Shown: positions 60,301 through 64,000 of the stretch, piece after piece
How positions within the stretch are numbered: position 1 is the first letter of the stretch
How the letters are laid out: each line of letters begins with the position of its first letter
NCBI GenBank assembly: GCA_004794785.1
Contig: SJOL01009709.1
Location: 1-64,000 of the forward strand
DNA length: 64,000 bases
Reading direction: 5' to 3'
DNA from: Opisthorchis felineus
Taxonomy: Eukaryota; Platyhelminthes; Trematoda; Opisthorchiida; Opisthorchiidae
The notes under the pieces: model-generated
Seen by the model: the letters and a program-made list of their open reading frames with translations, nothing else
Database searches by the model: none
Told to the model about the DNA's origin: nothing
Made by a program: the position numbers and the translations under genes

Positions 60301-62440
60301 AAACTCTTCAGCTATCAAGCTAGATGAAGAATATTCACAATGTACGTGCCCATCTCAAGGCTGCTTGTAGCGGGGGTGTTATAAGTACACGTACAATCTA
60401 CTTCGATAATGAGCAATAATGACAGAATTTAACAGTCACTTCGACTGGAGTGACCAATTAAATGAACCGACTGTAAGTATCCCTTTTGCTGTGTGTTGCA
60501 TTTCGGAAGGGAACATTGGCCTTCGAAAGCATTTTCAAGGGACCAGTTGAGGGTGGCGTTTTCTGGAGGTTGTTACCTCCAGGGCGAGGTGTCACCTTGG
60601 GAGGAAGCTCTTAAAACAGGAATAGATTTGATGCATAAATCGCATCATTTCCTTGTGAGTTATAGTCAGTGATGATCTCAGCAAAGTCCCACAGGATCTC
60701 GGTAATGCGTATAATACTACGTATAATAATACGCTCTCTTCAGACAGGACCACAGGTACCTCTCCCTGATGAGTGGTCAATGTTCAGTACTTGGACAAGA
60801 AAATTCCATCCACTTTTAAAAGTTTGCTAGGAAGATTTCAACCTCAGTTGTTTGTCCCCTACTGAAAGGCACAATATCCAGAGCCTTCTAATGGAACAAT
60901 ATGTTTTTACCCATTGCAAACTATGCACAAGGAATAAGCTGGAAGTGTGGTCTCTACTAATGTGGTAATCGAAAGTGCCGTAGATTCGGCTGTGTTGCCA
61001 AACAGACGAAATGAATAGGTGCTGTGCGTTTTATTTTGATGGAAATTATGACAAGTTAGACGGTTTGACAAGACTCGCCCGGCAACTGCTGGTTGCCGGA
61101 TTCTCATCAGAGGTGATCGATTGCTGTGTACATGGTAGTCTAATTGTTATTCACTCCGTCGACTGACGCTGTAGTCGGATTCCATGTGCTCAGTGGTGAT
61201 TACATTCAAGTTCGTTTTGTTCAGACCAGATATCACATATCTCATGAACACATGCCTTATGTCATGCAGTCTTTTGATTATGCCATTTGGATAGAATATT
61301 TATCATCGTCCTATTCTACAAAACGTGAAAAGTAAGAACGGTCACTTCTAAGTAGCTGGGTTTTCGGAGTGATATAACTGCTAAAAACATCATTTTGAAA
61401 CTCAAAAGTGGTGATGGGGAGACTGTCTACAATAGAATCCCCGGTTTTCGGATAGTAAATATGTTTATATGTACGACACAATGATCGCTTGAAATAAACG
61501 ATGTGATTGCGCTTATGAATGATCTCGCTCCTTATCATCATAAACGTTCATTTTAGTGACCATTGCTTCAGCGATTATGGCAGTCCATGATATGACAGCA
61601 TGAGGTGTTGCTTCTGCTGACTATCCGGCAAATTAATCGAATCGGAGGCAGAACGCAAATGTATGTTAGGTTCCTTAGGAGATAAAGTGTTTTCTAAGAA
61701 CAGGGTACCTGGTGGTATTTGCAGGTCATCCATACCGGGCCGATGCGGTCTTCCTAGTATGGGGTAGCTGGAAATTTTGTGGTCTGTTGGAGCCGTCTGG
61801 GTGAAGGTGGATCCGATACGGCCAGTGAAGAAACAAGCGGTTCAACTCACAGATTTCGAAACCATTTTTGGGCGAACATATTTAATTGTGACTATTTAGG
61901 TACTCAGAAAAGTGATAGGAACTACAAGTATATACGTGGTAAGGTTGAGTCTGTTCTACAAAATTCATGTGGTTACTGTTTGTTTATCCATATCTAGCGC
62001 AGAGTTCCGCATACATTAGCTGAATAAACGTCAAGCGCTAAACTTCATCCTTTTCCAGTATAGTATTCACTTACTTCTGCCCCGGCTGTACTAGCACAAC
62101 TCTATTTCCTTTCGCGTGCGATAGGAGACACTAACTCATTATGTTGCTCCCTAAAGGCACCGTTGGTTGGAGGTTAATAAACTCCTATTATCTTTGCCAA
62201 AGGGTTGCATTCTTTTCGCAGTGTGGAAATACTTTCACCCCTAGCATAAAGGTAGTCATAGGTTGCATAGGTTTGCTCTCCGGAATTGTAAACCACATTA
62301 ATAGAAACAACAAGTTACCTTGCTTTGTGTGAATCCATGCGGTACGTAGAATCACATATAAGTAACAAAGGGACGCTAGGCGAACACGTGCTTTTAGCGA
62401 TTCATCTTCGTACAGATCATATAGTTGATCAAACTTAATA
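57315..62440. other. long stretch without recognisable gene
   Basis: Short open frames (58598-58780, 58965-59228, 61311-61541) show no domain. A minor A/T-rich run (AAATAAATAATAAATAAAC) lies near 59863-59882. Confidence 0.3.
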
Positions 62441-62449
62441 AATGGGAAT

Positions 62450-64000
62450 CACTGGCGATCAGCCAGACAATTGGATAGGGAAATCAGAGTGTTAGCCGGA
62501 GAAAAGACCATGTAACCTACAACCAGTGGCCTGTGTTGTGTGAAAGACATGGCCTGGTGTGTACAGTCATTAGAAGATAGGCGAAGAATGGGCCGGTTTA
62601 GCTGAGAACGATTGGACGAAGTACAAAGTTTGGGTGTAGGGAGTCCAGCAAAAATGGCCTCAACATTCACTATGTTACATGATCCGACTGCTTTGAACCG
62701 GTTTTGTGATACCTATTACACGGTCCGAAAGGCAGTGCCCCAGTCAATGACGTGCCTCGTGTCTACGAGAAGGACTTGAATTGATTTCGGAATTTCGCCT
62801 CTACATTCCAGGGCGACCCATAACTATTAAGGTAGCCTAATTCGCCCGGAAAAGTGCCGCACCGTGTGACCACATATGTACGTGACTTCATAACTAACCC
62901 TCAATGAGGTCAGCACTGGCAGTATGTTTATTATGTAGGCGTAATAGGTGATCACCGAAGTTTAGCCGCGCTGAACGTAGATCTTACCGTTGCAGATTAA
63001 CATATTGTTTGCCAGGTCGCCCTTGTAACAGCGAACTAGGAACGGCTTTCTTTCAGATGTTTTTAGTAGCACCCACTCCACGTTCCATTTTTCTAGTCTT
63101 TGAAGTCGAAAACAGGACGAGGTATCTTCTTTGTTTTAGGGGAACAAAACTAGAAGCGTTCGTTTACTGCTCGCTCATTGTTGCCTAGTGGTACTTGTTT
63201 CTTTGGACATAGTTGTCGGGTGTTCTGGTCAGCTATACCTCCAGAAAGGAGATATGATTGTTCACTTCTCTTCCCAAAGTAAAACCGTTATCTGTGTTAC
63301 AGTTATTTGATCGATTTCATAATTACCCTAAATAACAGTCTTCCTCCACAATACAATATATGTCGTCAATATATCTGTGGTACTGGGCGAATTCCAAAAT
63401 ATCATCTATCAACTCTTCGTTCTCTAGTTTAGCCATGTAGATATCGGTGACCACTGAGTCTAGTGGTGAATCCATGACTACTCAGCCAAAGTGGTGGTAG
63501 TATGTATCATTATAATGACGCTGTGAATTGAAGCTGCAACGTGAGATGAACACAATTAGCTTATCTTCTGATGTGACCAACATAAGGTTTGCAGCTTCGA
63601 TGTGTGGACATGAATAGACAATAGAATTTGGAGGATACGTCCGGTGAAAGCTTGGTTCTATGATACCAGTCTTATAAGGTCGAAAAACTAAATTACCTCT
63701 TGCAGGCTGTGATGAGCCACTTATCATCGGACAAAATGAACAAGTTGATCCAGCCACTGAGCTGTGATGTGGTAAGAAGAACTGGTCATAGCAATAATAG
63801 GGAGCATCGGAGTCTTGCTTTGTGGATTTTAGGCGATCTATACAGAAGTAGCACAAGTAAATCATTAGTTTCAAGTTTCCGAACATATTTGTAGAGGCAT
63901 AACCCCGATCTCCAAGTCCTTCCAAGCACAGTTCATTCAAGTCCAACCCGTTCTGAACACTATCTTGTGAAAACTAACCTTCATTTTCGAGTAGCGCATC
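62450..64000 (-). mobile_element. Penelope-like element: reverse transcriptase and GIY-YIG nuclease, decayed, cut by window edge
   Basis: On the minus strand, RCSFNSQRHYNDTYYHHFG, an in-frame TAG, then VVMDSPLDSVVTDIYMAKLE matches the Penelope block C.FN.Q....F..Q.DGVAMGSPLGPLLADIFMAKLE. YRYIDD-type catalysis follows (YIDDIY at 63356-63373), then GFTLGREVNNHISFLEV and SFVPLKQRRYLV. After frame changes, the GIY-YIG region appears: TYICGHTVRHFSGRIRLP, IPKSIQVLLVDTRHVIDWGT, and the tail VNVEAIFAGLPTPKLCTS. Penelope-like elements copy themselves by reverse transcription and use GIY-YIG to cut the target. Several stops and frameshifts make this copy dead. The N-terminal part lies beyond 64000. I see no hammerhead downstream of it within the window. 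Confidence 0.78.

Noticed and set aside
62823..62845. ATTAAGGTAGCCTAATT resembling the conserved large-subunit rRNA core (and the R2 target)
   Set aside because: The match is limited to about 14 bases, flanks do not resemble rRNA, and the segment reads as part of the Penelope-like GIY-YIG region on the minus strand.
63482..63946. 154-codon minus-strand open frame as a host gene
   Set aside because: Its end runs into the Penelope reverse transcriptase block after one stop codon, so it is part of that element.
1..64000. CRISPR arrays, operons, ribosome binding sites, prophage
   Set aside because: No regularly spaced repeats and no dense coding; the window is eukaryotic with introns and retroelements.

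Overview
The window looks like intron- and repeat-rich chromosomal DNA of a flatworm, most likely a digenean trematode (an opisthorchiid or a relative). Reasons: it is moderately AT-rich; a clear animal gene carries a 40-bp mini-intron near its 5' end, a habit known from trematodes; and the transposon set (Penelope-like elements with hammerhead-ribozyme-like motifs, a CR1-type LINE tail, a 2.7-kb RTE-like LINE, an R2-superclade LINE and a tRNA-derived SINE) matches phrases that, from memory, recur in trematode protein predictions. The genus is an inference.

Layout. Positions 1-355 hold the end of a CR1-like LINE lying in what looks like the last intron of an unidentified plus-strand gene, whose probable last exon is 435-595. 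At 1392-2628 is the one confidently identified gene, an ADAP/centaurin-alpha protein (ArfGAP plus two PH domains). From 2.6 to 32 kb most of the DNA has no recognisable gene. Inside it are two copies of one tRNA-derived SINE (3.2-3.4 and 8.3-8.5 kb), a weaker tRNA-like piece (20.6 kb), a 132/120-bp tandem duplication (13.95-14.2 kb), the 3' end of a Penelope-like element with a hammerhead-like motif (21.46-22.06 kb), a second hammerhead-like motif (29.2 kb), and isolated exon-like segments at 8.7-9.16, 14.2, 18.9-19.1, 30.4 and 32.4 kb.

An AT-only block (32.81-32.93 kb) abuts a decayed but nearly whole RTE-like LINE (32.94-35.69 kb). Between 39.6 and 47.6 kb, several minus-strand exon-like segments with good splice signals suggest one or two large-intron host genes. 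A second, decayed Penelope/hammerhead fragment (43.29-43.80 kb) lies there in the same orientation. One GC-richer segment (44.77-44.98 kb) looks codable on either strand. At 48.09-51.56 kb is an almost full-length R2-superclade element outside rDNA. The last 8 kb contain two Penelope-like reverse transcriptase remnants on the minus strand; the one at the right edge (62.45-64.0 kb) also keeps a recognisable GIY-YIG nuclease region and runs off the window.

All recognised mobile elements carry stops or frameshifts. Exon calls other than ADAP rest on splice signals, phase compatibility and protein-like composition, not on homology, and are scored accordingly. Translations, alignments and pairings were done by eye.
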